Source: Nothopassalora personata (taxonomy: Eukaryota > Ascomycota > Dothideomycetes > Mycosphaerellales > Mycosphaerellaceae). Taken from it: 64,000 nucleotides of DNA. Location of the stretch: assembly GCA_033816765.1 (NCBI GenBank), contig CM066291.1:5580001-5644000 (forward strand). The letters run 5' to 3'. Every line of letters begins with the position of its first letter. The first letter of the stretch is position 1. Shown in pieces: positions 10,341 to 21,191 of the stretch. The translations under genes were made by a program, and so were the position numbers. The notes below the pieces were generated by a model. The model did no database searches and was not told the DNA's origin. It was given only the letters and a program-made list of their open reading frames with translations.

Positions 10341-12311
10341 CTAGTAACTGTTCGGCGTCTCGTAAGCTTCGGCCTCGGAACCTGCTGACGTGCTTGTGAC
10401 TTTCCTAGCGGAAGCAGTGCCGTAGCCAGCGGCCTTGCCGGCGGAGCTGGTTGAGCTGCTTTGGGCTGACGAGCTCTTAGTGCTGGAAGTAGCGCTGCCG
10501 TAGGCTTGGCCAACTGGCTGGTTGACCACGCTGCTGCTGGTGTGCTTTGACGAGTTTTTGGAACTCGAGGACTTGTTATAGTGGGTCGCGAAAGTGCTTG
10601 GCTTTGCGGCGCCCTGAGTCACTGAGGCTTCATCAGTTGGGTAGTAGGCGGAGCTGCTGGACTGAATTGGGCCAACTCGGTTGCCGTACCCGGTTGCCTG
10701 AGCGCCTGGGACCGTGACGTAGACGGTTTCCTTCTCAGTGACAGTCACGGTTTTGGCGGCGGCGCAGGTTTCGGATGGCTTGCCATAGCCAGCGTTGGTG
10801 GTTGCATGGCCATAACCGCTTGGGGATCCACCTTTGCCGCTGCCCTCGGTGCTCTTGGCTGAGTACACAGTAACGTAGCTGGTCTGAGTAGCGGTCGAGT
10901 AGATGGTAACGTAGCCAGTGGTGGTCTTCCCTGGATATTCGGCTGGATGGGTCTCCGACGACTGGCCATAGACTGGAGCCGACTTTGTCTCCGATGACTG
11001 ACCGTAGACCGGGGCCGTCTTTGAGCCGGTCTCGGTGACTTGGACAGTCGAGGTGACATGGTTTGTAGCGGTGGACTTGACGGTAGTGACAGTAGTGTTG
11101 GATGTTCCGGAACCCTCAGTCTTGGTAGAGGCATAGACAGTGCCATAGCCAGCTGGAGAGTATGGAGTGCCGCTAGAGCTCGATTTGTGAGTCTTTGTGG
11201 AGGCAGAACTGCTACCGGTAACTGGCGAGCCCTCAGTCTTGGTGGAGGCAGAGACAGTGCCATAGCCAGCCGGAGAGTAGGGAGTGCTGCTTGAGCTCGC
11301 TGTGTGAGTCGACTGGGAGGAGGCAGAGACAGTGCCATATCCAGCTGGAGAGTAAGGAGTGCTGCTTGAGCTCGCTGTGTGAGTCGACTGGGAGGAGGCA
11401 GAGACAGTGCCATATCCAGCTGGAGAGTAAGGAGTGCTGCTTGAGCTCGCTGTGTGAGTCGACTTGGTGGAGGCAGAGACAGTGCCATAGCCAGCTGGAG
11501 AGTATGGAGTGCTGCTAGAACTCGATTTGTGAGTCTTTGTGGAGGCAGAACTGCTACCAGTTACTGGTGAGCCCTCAGTCTTGGTGGAGGCAGAGACAGT
11601 GCCATAGCCTGCCGGAGAGTAGGGAGTGCTGCTTGAGCTCGCTGTGTGAGTCGACTTGGTGGAGGCAGAGACAGTGCCATAGCCAGCTGGAGAGTACTCA
11701 GTGCTGGATTTGGAGGTTGAGCTGTGCGAGCTTGAGGAGCCGTATGCAGGTGCCCCGTAGCCTTGAGCAGCTGCCTGAGAGGTCGAACTGCCACCACCGT
11801 AGCCATAAGCAGCTGCCTGAGAGGTCGTACTGGTACCGCCGTAGGCTTCAGCAACTGCCTTAGTGGTCGAACTGGTAGCACCGTAGCCTTGAGCAGCTGC
11901 CTGAGAGGTCGAACTGCCACCACCGTAGCCATAAGCAGCTGCCTGAGAGGTCGTACTGGTACCGCCGTAGGCTTCAGCAACTGCCTTAGTGGTCGAACTG
12001 GTAGCACCGTAGCCTTGAGCAGCTGCCTGAGAGGTCGAACTGCCACCACCGTAGCCATAAGCAGCTGCCTGAGAGGTCGTACTGGTACCGCCGTAGGCTT
12101 CAGCAACTGCCTTAGTGGTCGAACTGGTAGCACCGTAGCCTTGAGCAGCTGCCTTAGTGGTCGAACTGGTAGCACCGTAGCCTTGAGCAGCTGCCTGAGA
12201 GGTCGAACTGCCACCACCGTATGCTGGAGCACCGTAGCTGTCGTCGCGGGCAACGACACCAGCGTTTGCACCGACCGCGAGTGCAGCGAGCAAGGCAATC
12301 TTGCTGAACAT
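10341..12311 (-). CDS. Secreted GYG- and Ser/Thr-rich tandem-repeat protein
   Basis: A single-exon gene of 656 aa. Residues 1-17 form a signal peptide (MFSKIALLAALAVGANA). The mature protein begins with repeats built on GYG and STSQAAA/TTKA blocks, then a second array built on PYSPAGYGTVSAS joined by Ser/Thr-rich spacers, then a region with TVTVTEKETVYVTVPG-type segments common in fungal cell-wall proteins, and a Ser-rich tail ending TPNSY. There is no GPI-type hydrophobic tail. I infer a heavily O-glycosylated wall or matrix protein; function is unknown. Because of the repeats several other frames are open over long distances, but only this frame has a signal peptide and a sensible composition. 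Confidence 0.85.
   Translation of the reverse strand: MFSKIALLAALAVGANAGVVARDDSYGAPAYGGGSSTSQAAAQGYGATSSTTKAAAQGYGATSSTTKAVAEAYGGTSTTSQAAAYGYGGGSSTSQAAAQGYGATSSTTKAVAEAYGGTSTTSQAAAYGYGGGSSTSQAAAQGYGATSSTTKAVAEAYGGTSTTSQAAAYGYGGGSSTSQAAAQGYGAPAYGSSSSHSSTSKSSTEYSPAGYGTVSASTKSTHTASSSSTPYSPAGYGTVSASTKTEGSPVTGSSSASTKTHKSSSSSTPYSPAGYGTVSASTKSTHTASSSSTPYSPAGYGTVSASSQSTHTASSSSTPYSPAGYGTVSASSQSTHTASSSSTPYSPAGYGTVSASTKTEGSPVTGSSSASTKTHKSSSSGTPYSPAGYGTVYASTKTEGSGTSNTTVTTVKSTATNHVTSTVQVTETGSKTAPVYGQSSETKSAPVYGQSSETHPAEYPGKTTTGYVTIYSTATQTSYVTVYSAKSTEGSGKGGSPSGYGHATTNAGYGKPSETCAAAKTVTVTEKETVYVTVPGAQATGYGNRVGPIQSSSSAYYPTDEASVTQGAAKPSTFATHYNKSSSSKNSSKHTSSSVVNQPVGQAYGSATSSTKSSSAQSSSTSSAGKAAGYGTASARKVTSTSAGSEAEAYETPNSY
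11100..11735 (-). repeat. 75-bp coding tandem repeats
   Basis: Imperfect tandem copies inside the secreted repeat protein. The core unit is 75 bp (25 residues, around PYSPAGYGTVSAS). The two copies starting near 11281 and 11356 are virtually identical; others carry an insertion with a TKTEGSPVTGSSSAS block. The multiple of three preserves the frame. Confidence 0.85.
11761..12230 (-). repeat. 126-bp coding tandem repeats
   Basis: A unit of 126 bp (42 residues) recurs with starts at 11791, 11917 and 12043, and the copies look identical by eye, flanked by partial copies. It encodes alternating STSQAAAYGYGGG, STSQAAAQGYGAT and TTKAVAEAYGGT blocks. High identity points to recent unequal exchange or slippage. 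Confidence 0.9.
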
Positions 12312-14534
12312 GTTTTGGTTGATTCGTAAGATCGATCGATTCGGTCAAATAGTCGGCTGGCCGGAAGGTAAATGTGCAGGTGGAAGGCTAGAAGTCAATT
12401 CTACCTTGTTAGCAACGACAGACAGAAAAGAGTTGAATTTAATGCTAACGAATGTTGGTGTCTACCAGAAACGAAGCGAGTGATGTTGAAAATAGAAGCC
12501 TTGGTGAGGATACATAAAAGCAAACGGTGCTGGGTGGAAACGACGGGAGTCGTATACAAAATACTTGCGCTTTGTTCCCCTGTCATCGATTCATGCTCGG
12601 TCTCATGCTGCCGCACTTTAGAAGAAGCGACGGTGACAAAGCCAATCTGGGCGGTTGCCTCACGGGCCAATTTGATTGGCCGGTACCTGCGCAGGGGTCG
12701 GAAGAGGAATTGAAGGCTTTTCCGCTTTGCGGTCAGACGCAGGCCGTTCAGCTGCCGCTGCAGGAACCAGCGCATGGCATTCGGTGAGCACAGAGCGCGC
12801 GGTTGCTATGCTGTGTATGCGCTCTGCATATCCCGACCGCTTATTCGCTGGCCGAACTGAAGCGCTACCTTGCTCCAGCGCATGTCCTGTGCACAGCCTC
12901 TTGGATGCGTCGGTTGCCCGTTGTCAACGCCCCCAGTGCTTATGTGGCAAGCCGACGTGGCAGATGGTCGTCTTGCGTGGCGCGCGCGAGGAAGAGCATA
13001 GTCTTGCAGTAGGTCGTCGTCCTACAATCTCGGTCCCAGGTGGTGATCAGGACCAACAGATTGCGCAGGTATGCGCTTGCGGTGTGAGCGAAGTTCTGCC
13101 TTGTCGGGTCACGCAGCGGCGGTGTGACATGGGAATCTCGGAAAGCTGCGATGCCATGCTGGTGGCTGTGAAGACATGTTCCGATATGTACATAGAACAG
13201 CAGGCTGTGCCTCTTTCGCATCCTCGCGTGTCGGGCGGTCGTGTTTCATGCTGCGGGTGGCTATGGGTCCGGCATTTCGTTTAAGCTCTAGTCGTTACCG
13301 TACGGAGACGTGATCACGGTGATCTATCTCATCAGCGATGCATTTGCCACTCCCCTCTCTCGTTAGACTAAGCTCTCACTGCTCTCTAGGTGCCAAGTCT
13401 GGAGTTGGCGTGATGATGTGCCATCATTAGACAACCTCAGGCTAGCACTGCGATGGTGATTCATCTCCGCTGTAGGGCTCCGTATTGTACCGAATGCTGT
13501 GTGTCTTCCTGGTCGGTGCACACTAACGTACTCTCGTGGATGAAAGGGATCACGGCGATGATGATGGTTGTTTGCCCTTCGCACGAACAATCACCTCATC
13601 TGTGGCGGCGTGGCGGCGTGGCGGCGTGGCGGCGAGCGAGAAGGGGTTCAAGAACATGTGCCTTAGCCGCCCGTGAGAAGCGCCTTGCCGCCTTGCTTGT
13701 CCTTTGTCGAACACAATCGTCGTCACGTCTCGATGCCCGGCAAGTCAATCGCGGCCACGCTGCCGCCACCCTGCCTGCGTATGGCGACGCCAGCCTGTTT
13801 CATCTCGCTGCAATGGTCGCTGGGCGGGTCGACGACATGCGCATGTGAAACCGACGTGAAACGATAGAAGCCGAGCTGTATACAGTAGTAGCAAGCTCCG
13901 AATAGGTGGAGTCGGTAGCGGATGCGCCATCGACTTCGCGTATCTGCACCATCCATGTGCGTGCCTGCCTGGAATGCACCGGTGTAGAGTCTACACACGT
14001 GCTACAGTACTGGACGTCACACGAAGCGCCATCGCAAATATCATCCTTGGACTACGAGAACAAGGTCGTCAGCCACCTGAGGTCTCTCTGCTGCAAACAC
14101 ACAAACCACACTCGCCACCTCCAGACCGCCCATCACGTCTTCCCAGCATGTTCGAGAGCGGAGCACATCATATGGAACAAGCCATCCGAGAACCGAGCAC
14201 CGCACAGACGGACTTTGGCTCCGGGCATGGGTTCAGAAATCAAGGTTAGATCCACTCGTATTCACTAAACAGGCCTCAAGATCGGGACCGCATGTCTGGC
14301 TGTAAGCGAGGTCTTGTCGTCTTCCCCAAGGAAATGCTATGCGTACCGATGAGTGCTGAGACTGTGGATAGTTCGCGTTCAAGATTATCATTCTATCGAG
14401 AAGGCGTACCAGAAACACCGCATTCGACCAGGTTGATGCAGTCTTGTGAGTACGACAGTTTCTACAGATGCCACAGCTCCATGTGCAGCATGGACGTGAG
14501 ATCACAATCCCGCCCATACACTGCCTATCAGGCC
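12312..14534. other. Large intergenic region with an 8-bp minisatellite
   Basis: No convincing gene is visible in these 2.2 kb. It includes the promoter of the repeat-rich secreted protein gene (12312 onward) and the 3-prime flank of the decayed gene at 14535. At 13603-13634 the 8-mer TGGCGGCG is repeated four times without error. Several open frames of 60-200 codons overlap on both strands but show no domain, no signal peptide and a composition (Arg, Cys and Ser rich) typical of non-coding frames. Confidence 0.45.
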
Positions 14535-16184
14535 TCACAGTATCGTAACCGGCAACCGATTCCCCATCCACCTCGGGTTCAGCACTTTCCTATCCGTCTG
14601 ATCAAAATCATGCAAACACCACCAACAAAGCGCCCTGAACTGCAACATCAACCACACATCCTCCACGCAAGGAAGCCCTACCCACCCCATACCCTTCCTC
14701 CCCACTAACCTTTTCTCCCCAAACCTTTCACCATGCACAGTCGCCGATAATGGTGAGTTATTATCTTGCTTTCCCGCATGCTCCACAACTGCCGGCCTGA
14801 GCAGCTCAAAATCCAACCTCATAAGCCCCTCATCGCCCGGCTCGAGAGTGCAAATCGCAGATTCAGGATCATCAAATTGATCCACAAGGACAGAAATATG
14901 CGCCGTCACGACCGGGATGACGGCAGTCTCGCCCGCAGTGTGCGTGAGGAATGCGTCGCAGGTCTCGAGGACGTCGTGGACTGCTTCGCGCATGGAGGTG
15001 TCAATCTCTGATTCTCGACCCAGACGGGGAGCAATTTGGAGGTGCAGGTTGTGAGGATGTAGGATATCTGCGGGGATGGAAGCGACGATCTACTGTGGAA
15101 TAGGAGGGAGAGTTGTGTGTCTGGAATTCCCTCATGAGGGGGCAGCAATTGAATGCATCGATCCACGCGCCGTGGCAAGTCGGGTTAGGCAGTATTTTGA
15201 AATTTGAGCCGCGGAGACGGAAGACTTGCCCTACCATCGCGATGAAGTCGAACTTGATACTCCGAATCCACTCGCTAGCCTTCAGGAACTTTTCGGACAG
15301 ATGTTGCTTACAATGCAAGAATTTCAAAATCTTCCTCACACGCCTCTCGTCCCCAAAGGTTGATTGGTAAGTCACCATCTTCCCCTTCTCATCCTTTCCC
15401 TCGAAAAACACTAGCCACGGTCCCGAACATAATCTCCTTCACAGCCTGTTTTGGGATGAAACGAGCAGCTTTGTTTGTATTTTGCGGATGAAATGGGGCC
15501 GGTATGGATGAAACTTACTACGATTGCTACGGACCGGACGGTACTCGACCTGAGCGCAAACCCATTTCTTTCCGCTTGAAGGTTTCCCTTCCGTAGTGCC
15601 TCATGACGGCTGCTGGCGTGAAATCCCAATTTCGATCGCGGCCTTGGAGTTGGACGCACATAGTGTGTCCAGGAGCTTTGAAAGGTTTCTCGCTATCGCG
15701 GGATGTTGCAGATTCTCGGGATTCTTTATGCCAGAGGCGGGTATCGGCTTCGTTCTTTTGCAGCATTGCTAGTAAAGTGACCCAAGAGGCGCGCTCATCG
15801 TTGGTGTTATGAACGCGCGTGCAGCAGGAGCGCTGTCCTTTTCCTTTGTGGTGTTGACGGGATATTCCGGGAAAAGGTGAGTTCTTCGCTTTTGTCTGTG
15901 CCTTCGACGTTGCGGATGGGAGCTCCAGTGACGGGACCGCGGTTGTTGTTGGGGTGCGCTACGAAGAGGACTGGAGTCTTGAACGCTACTGCGAAGCGGA
16001 GTTCTTCGAGGACGAAGTGGCGCCGCCGATGCTTGACCCAAGGACCCATCACACTTTCTGCGCATTTTTGGTAGCCTTCTGCTGTGGATATGTATTGTTG
16101 TAATGCTTGAGCGACTGATAGAACGCTGGCGACAATGGCGATGACCAATGAGACATAAACGAGAATCGTCGAGTCGTATTCCAT
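14535..16184 (-). pseudogene. Decayed fungal membrane-anchored protein gene, multiple frameshifts
   Basis: Successive fragments of one fungal protein family are readable in order on the minus strand but in changing frames. The start (ATG 16184, MEYDSTILVYV) leads into a hydrophobic segment, then QYISTAEGYQKCAESVMGPW. Next come WVTLLAMLQ and RNWDFTPAAV (about 15790-15590), ERNGFALRSS and IVVSFIHTGP (about 15590-15480), the conserved KEIMFGTVASVFRGKD and MVGQVFRLRGSNFKILPNPT (about 15440-15150), and the C-terminal REAVHDVLETCDAFL...FRALCWWCLHDFD...GNRLPV (15040-14535). The frame changes four times (frame order 2-1-2-0-2) and no GT-AG pairs explain the shifts. Total length (about 550 codons) is near what I recall for intact relatives, so decay is by small indels rather than truncation. 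The family's function is unknown to me. Confidence 0.72.
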
Positions 16185-16633
16185 GTTGGATGAATATGGC
16201 CTGCTCACCTGCGGTTGCGCAGGCGATGCACCACCCTGCGGCAGCAATATGATCGGTCTCGATGGGAAAAAGACATCAGGCCACCAGTACTTTCAAGATT
16301 GAGTACACCGGTATAGCGAGGGCTGAGCATTGAAGTTCAGCCTCTACGGATCCTCTCTGCATCTGGCCAAAAGTGGGCTCGGCTCGTTTCGGGAAGGAGC
16401 AGAGCGTGGCGGGACGGCTGCAGGCGTCGTAGAACAAACAGGCGGCTGAGAAGAAGTCATGCATATCGTGGCTGTCTACTTTGATATCGTCACTGCCTGT
16501 GTCGTGACAAGTGTGGTGTAGGCCATGCCGCGTGGCTTTCCCACTACTCCCACCAACGCCTTCGCTAATTCGACTTCCGAGGGTATCATGCAACGCGGAA
16601 ACGATCCCAAATATCACTTTGTGCTTATGCCGA

Positions 16634-17803
16634 TCACGTGGGCTCATTCTGTCTCACCTTGAGCTCTTGCTCCTCCTTATCGGCGAGTTTCCGGATGTCG
16701 AGCACAGTCTGGACCTTGTGCATGATGGCGTCAAACTGCTCGATGACAGCCGGCGTGGGCAGCGGGATCAATTCCTGTACGCCAACGCTCGCCAGTATTC
16801 CGGCGATTTTCTCCGTCTGGATGCTACTCTTGGCGATTCGAGGCTTACTCAACTTGTCGGACGCGAAAGAGATGCCACTAGGCAGTTTGTCGGTCGTCTG
16901 CACCACGCCGAAGCGGGCCATGTCGGCCTTGGAGAGGTCGGCGGGGAGGGTACTTTGCGGCGTCACGGATGGAAGAGAGTCGCGGGTTGGTCTGCGAGAG
17001 GACATGTTTCCAGCGTCCGACTGTCCTGCGATCGAGTCTCGTGGGCGGGCAGACATTGGTGCCATGCCTGGCATCCCGTCGTAGGCAGGATTGCCGGTCG
17101 GTCGGAGCCGCGGATTCTTCTTCAAGCGGTCTTGCGCCAGTAGCTGCTGCCATAGGCCCGTCAGAGCCTGCGATGTGTGGTACTGGTAGCTGTTGGTGGT
17201 GGGGGTGGGGTGGTCGAGTCGTCGTCGCAGCTCCTCTCGCTGGCTGTCCAGTGCAGCTTGATTCAGCATAATGCGCTGCAGCTCGCCCAGCAGAACCGAC
17301 TCTTCGTCGACTTCGTTGGATCGTCGGTAGAGGTGGCCTTCGGCAAGTCGCTTGCGCGAGGTTTCCTGCTCCGGCTTGAAGCTGGACAGCGTCTCATACT
17401 GTGTGTAATCTGCGGCCGTCATGGAGGATATGGGCGTGGCCAAGGCGAGCAAGGTGGCGGAGACGGTGTAATAGCGTGCCTTCAGGTCCTCCATCGAGCG
17501 CTCGGAGCCTGGATAGGTGTAGTGGTCGGCGACCACGGGCCACTTCCCATTGCACTCGCGATACGTCTCGACCAAGTAGTCGGTCTCTTCCTTGGTCCAC
17601 GTGTCGCTCGTGAGGTGTTTCTCGTACACGTCGCCATCGTACTCGGGCACTGGCACAGCGACGTTGTACTGCGCGAAACTGCGACTCGGATGGCTTTCGT
17701 CGCGCTTCGCTCGTTCCCATCGGCGCACGTGAGCCAAGTCTGGTCGGTCGGTTGCTGGCGTCTGCAACCATCGCGCTGCTCGACGAGGCCGCGCGGGCGC
17801 CAT
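16634..17803 (-). CDS. swc4: SWC4/DMAP1-like chromatin-complex subunit, N-terminally short
   Basis: The protein has the SANT/Myb-like core of SWC4 (DMAP1): VPVPEYDGDVYEKHLTSD, then TWTKEETDYLVETYRE, VVADHYTYPGSERSMEDLKARYY, and a C-terminal helical part (KIAGILASVGVQELIPLPTPAVIEQFDAIMHKVQTVLDIRKLADKEEQEL) matching the family's YAF9/DNMT-associated region. SWC4 is shared by the SWR1 H2A.Z-exchange complex and the NuA4 acetyltransferase. I place the start at 17803 (MAPARPRRAARW, 389 aa), just downstream of an AT-rich promoter-like stretch; the frame continues open to 17944. Family members normally have about 100-150 extra N-terminal residues with a GISREL-type motif, and I do not find them upstream on either reading frame. 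This copy may be a shortened paralogue or have a missed first exon. Confidence 0.82.
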   Translation of the reverse strand: MAPARPRRAARWLQTPATDRPDLAHVRRWERAKRDESHPSRSFAQYNVAVPVPEYDGDVYEKHLTSDTWTKEETDYLVETYRECNGKWPVVADHYTYPGSERSMEDLKARYYTVSATLLALATPISSMTAADYTQYETLSSFKPEQETSRKRLAEGHLYRRSNEVDEESVLLGELQRIMLNQAALDSQREELRRRLDHPTPTTNSYQYHTSQALTGLWQQLLAQDRLKKNPRLRPTGNPAYDGMPGMAPMSARPRDSIAGQSDAGNMSSRRPTRDSLPSVTPQSTLPADLSKADMARFGVVQTTDKLPSGISFASDKLSKPRIAKSSIQTEKIAGILASVGVQELIPLPTPAVIEQFDAIMHKVQTVLDIRKLADKEEQELKVRQNEPT

Positions 17804-18447
17804 AGTGAGATATAATGAGTATTTATTTGGTGAAGCGCACGTGTAGTATTGCTTAGTAGTTGCACATGAAAGTGCACGAGAGTGCTTCGGACGACTTTCG
17901 GCCGCGACAATGCGGCATCTTATCAGCTCACCAGTGCTCATCACCAGGAGAAGTGCTTCGCAACACTGCCACGTGACTGCTCATCATCCGTACTGCTCAT
18001 CACAACATTCATCATCTCGCCGACTTGTGCCCCGTCTACCCGCGCCACCACACCAACACTGCTGCGCGCCTCGAATCGTGCCCGGAAGCGTACGCAAGCG
18101 GGATGCATTGTCTTCTCCATGCAACAGGTCATCGACCTATCAAGCCGGTGGCCGACCCCGGGGAGTGATGCATCTTGTCGACCAAGTGGGCCAGTACTCC
18201 GAGTACGACACCAGTAGAGAAAACAATGAGCTCATCGCGATGCCGCTCATCATCCGTCTTACTCACCAGCAGCAAACTGCCACTCGGTCGCGCTACATGA
18301 TGACTGCTGCCGAGTCGTCGTGCTTCACTTCCACCTCTGCTGTCCGCCAGGCAGGCACATCTTTTGACACTGTCATTCCCTTCCCCCGTCAGCCTTAGTT
18401 TTTGCACTTCTCACACACTTTGAAAACATCAGGTCCCATGCCGGAAC
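17804..18447. promoter_or_regulatory. Divergent promoter region between swc4-like and transporter genes
   Basis: The two flanking genes are transcribed away from each other, so this 640-bp gap must hold both promoters. An AT-rich patch with ATATAATGAGTATTTATTT lies at about 17809-17828, right before the swc4-like start. A pyrimidine-rich stretch (CCCTTCCCCCGTCAGCC...) precedes the transporter start. Confidence 0.5.
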
Positions 18448-19982
18448 ATGAATTTACCGAAGACAGAGCGTGAAGACGACAAGGCTAGTCTGCTTCCCAC
18501 AGCTGTCGAGGAGAGCACGCCTGATGTCGTAGACAGCATACATGCAACGCCTAAGCTTGACGGCCAGCGAAAGCCTGTGGCAGATCTCAGTGGCTTCCTT
18601 TCAGCGCCATTGACTGGGCCTATAAGGCCGTTGTCGCCGGACACATTATCCAATCTTTCTGCAGATGAGTATGAGCAAATACAACCAGGTAGAAGGACTT
18701 CTGTGGCTACAGCAGTTCCCTACCGATCGGATTTACCATCTGGATGGCGAGCAAGACTTCAGGCATCCTGGATGCGCAACAAAGGTCTGGCGTACATGCT
18801 CGTAGCACAGATCTTCGGTACGCTGATGAATGTGACGACTCGTCTCCTCGAGGTTGAGGGCAATCAAGGCAAGGGTCTCGATCCTTTCCAGATCCTGTTC
18901 GCTCGCATGGCCATTACCTTTGTCCTGGCATCTGGGTATATGTGGTACCAGCGGACGCCACACTCTCCCTTGGGCCTGCCTGAGGTCCGATGGTTGCTGC
19001 TCGCTCGTGGATTCGGAGGCTTCTTTGGCGTGTTCGGCATGTACTACTCGCTTTTGTACTTGCCTTTGGCCGACGCTGCAGTCTTGACATTCTTAGCTCC
19101 CGGGCTGGCATGTTGGGTCTGCTCGTTCTTGATCGGCGAGCCTTTCACCAGGATCGAGAAGATCGGCACCTTAGTTTCTCTAGTCGGTGTTGTCTTCATC
19201 GCGCGTCCTACAACACTTCTTCAAGCCCTTGGACAAGGCTCAGATGCTCCATCAGCTGGCAGCACAGGCGACATGGTACCGGCCACCAACAGCACTGTTC
19301 CTACAAAGGCATCCGATGCCTCGAACTACGAGAGCGTGACTCCCATGGAGCGTCTAGGCGCAGTCGGCATCGCTATGATTGGAGTCTGCGGCACCATTAT
19401 AGCCTTCACGACTATACGTTGGATCGGAAAGCGAGCTCATCCCCTCATCAGTGTGAACTATTTCGCGGCATGGTGTACACTGGTGAGCTTTGTGGTGCAG
19501 CTTGTTCTGCCCAACGTGGGCTTTCTTTTCCCGACAGATCTCAAGGAATGGGGCTATCTCATCTTCCTATGTGTCTGTGGCTTCATTATGGTAAGTGCCA
19601 TACCAAGAACTTCGCGAAAACACTTCACTCATAATCTGCCCAGCAACTCCTTTTAGCCGCCGGCTTGTCGTACGAAAAGTCCTCGCGAGCAACGAACATG
19701 ACCTATACTCAGATGCTCTTCGCCCTGGCGTTCGACAAGTGGATCTTCGATCACACGCCTGGTGTCCTCTCGATTATTGGGTCGTGCCTGATCTTAGGTT
19801 CCGCGATTGTAGTCGCACTACAGAAAGATTCGGGACACATTAAGGAGAATACCGAAAGCAGCCGAATGCCGCCAGACGAAGAGGCGCAAAGAGGTCTACT
19901 TGGTGGGATGCAGGAAGTCGAGTCAGGCGGACATCTCGAGCGATTACCGGCGCAGGAGGTGCAGTTGAGGACGTTGAGATAG
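18448..19982 (+). CDS. EamA/DMT-family transporter (SLC35-like, plasma membrane type)
   Basis: Two exons, 18448-19590 and 19644-19982, encode 493 aa. The 53-bp intron (GTAAGT...CCCAG) is phase 0 and joins CGFIM to QLLLAAGLSYEKSSRATNM, a junction conserved in fungal homologues. Residues 1-105 are a hydrophilic cytoplasmic tail; about ten membrane segments follow, organised as two EamA repeats (first around AYMLVAQIFGTLMNVTTRLLE, second around ERLGAVGIAMIGVCGTIIAFTTIRWIGKRA). A hydrophilic insert rich in Ser/Thr separates the repeats. The C-terminal tail is charged. The family moves small metabolites or nucleotide-sugar-like substrates; the substrate here cannot be told. The gene is divergent from the swc4-like gene. 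Confidence 0.92.
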
Positions 19983-20730
19983 AAGGCTGGAGCGTGATAT
20001 GTGGTCGCACGGCATGGTGCATGGCAAAGGATGGCATTATTGGCGGAGTTTAAGGTGGGATGATACCAATCAGGAGGCATTTTGGCGTTACAAGAATGGA
20101 TCACATAGCATATGAGAACTTCCTACCTTTCAGCGCTCACTCGAGCTGCAAATTTGTGTCTACTTCATGTGGTGGAGATGGCCTGAGTGGAAAGCGAGAC
20201 GGGAGAAACGCCCATCCGCTTCTCGCTGTGCGGCTGGAGCCTGGTCGACCAGGCGTTCACAACCAATGAATGAGATAGTTCAAGAGGTTCCCATCTCAAG
20301 TGACGCTCCACGACTTCGACGAAGCTGATGTCTCTGCCGAGGCCGCTAGAAACCGATCGAAGGCATCTTTGCGAGCCAAAAGCATTCTCATCATTTACAC
20401 GACATGGGATCCGTGATAAGCCACGAATGGTCTGAGAATGCGTCCGATCTGAGGCAGCGCACGCGCTCGTTCCAGACATGTGGCCTATAGGACGAGCTCT
20501 CAAGATGACGACAGAGAGTACCGGCGACATGTAAACTCAGGCGCCAGATACCTACAGCCTTGGATTGACCTCACGCCGATACCATGTTCAATAACTTTAC
20601 TTGAGTGTTTAGGGCAGCGCCTGCCACGACCCTTTGAAGGAACGAGACTACGGTAGCATCGGCACCTTACTGTCATTCTTCGGATTTCCCAGACACAACT
20701 CGAGGAGACAATGGCAACGATTATTGTCCG
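19983..20730. other. Intergenic region, no gene recognised
   Basis: This is the 3-prime flank of the transporter gene and the lead-in to a block of decayed genes. Only short, overlapping open frames without recognisable features are present. Confidence 0.4.
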
Positions 20731-20734
20731 CGTC

Positions 20735-21191
20735 ATGTACCTTGCGCCTTACTTCGTAACGCCGGCATATCCAGCGTGGTCTGGTTTGAAGATGCACTAT
20801 GGCAATACGGTGTCCCCATGGTCGTCTTTGACCTATGCATTCTCGTTCCCGACATGGATGCTGCCGCGATGGTGCCTAGCAACAACCGCTGGAGCATGAT
20901 TGAACAACAATTCGACTACATCAGTATTGCCACACTTGAGTTGACCGAATATCCTCAACGGCACCTTCGATCACAAATACCCGAAATTGGCGAAAACCAG
21001 ACTAAAACTTGCTTGTCGCGCCTGGCGAGACCTTCGATCTGACCACGGCGGTCCTCCTTCCAGCTGCTAAGTGGAACTACAGCTTCGAGACAAGATCATG
21101 CGAAGTCGACGATTTGATCCCTCGCAACAGAAATGTCGTTGATCGACAAGTCAGCGTCAAGGGGCAGAGACTGCTAGCAGAAAAGTGCTAG
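20735..21191 (+). pseudogene. Decayed uncharacterised fungal gene
   Basis: Two consecutive fragments in different frames resemble one uncharacterised fungal family. The first (20776 onward) reads MVWFEDALWQYGVPMVVFDLCILVPDMDAAA; the second (21009 onward) reads FDLTTAVLLPAAKWNYSF, matching the family's typical VLLPA(A/S)xWN(Y/F) segment. The frame shifts between them (about 20990-21010) and the region has no complete start-to-stop reading frame. The family match is from memory and is the weak point; what is directly visible is protein-like sequence split across two frames. Confidence 0.45.

Noticed and set aside
11761..12230. Regular repeats resembling a CRISPR-type array
   Set aside because: Units are 126 bp, contiguous, in frame and coding, with no unique spacers; the genome is eukaryotic.
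10745..12329. Several long alternative open frames across the repeat protein on both strands
   Set aside because: They arise because the repeat units are multiples of three without stops in other frames. They lack signal peptides and have monotonous compositions.
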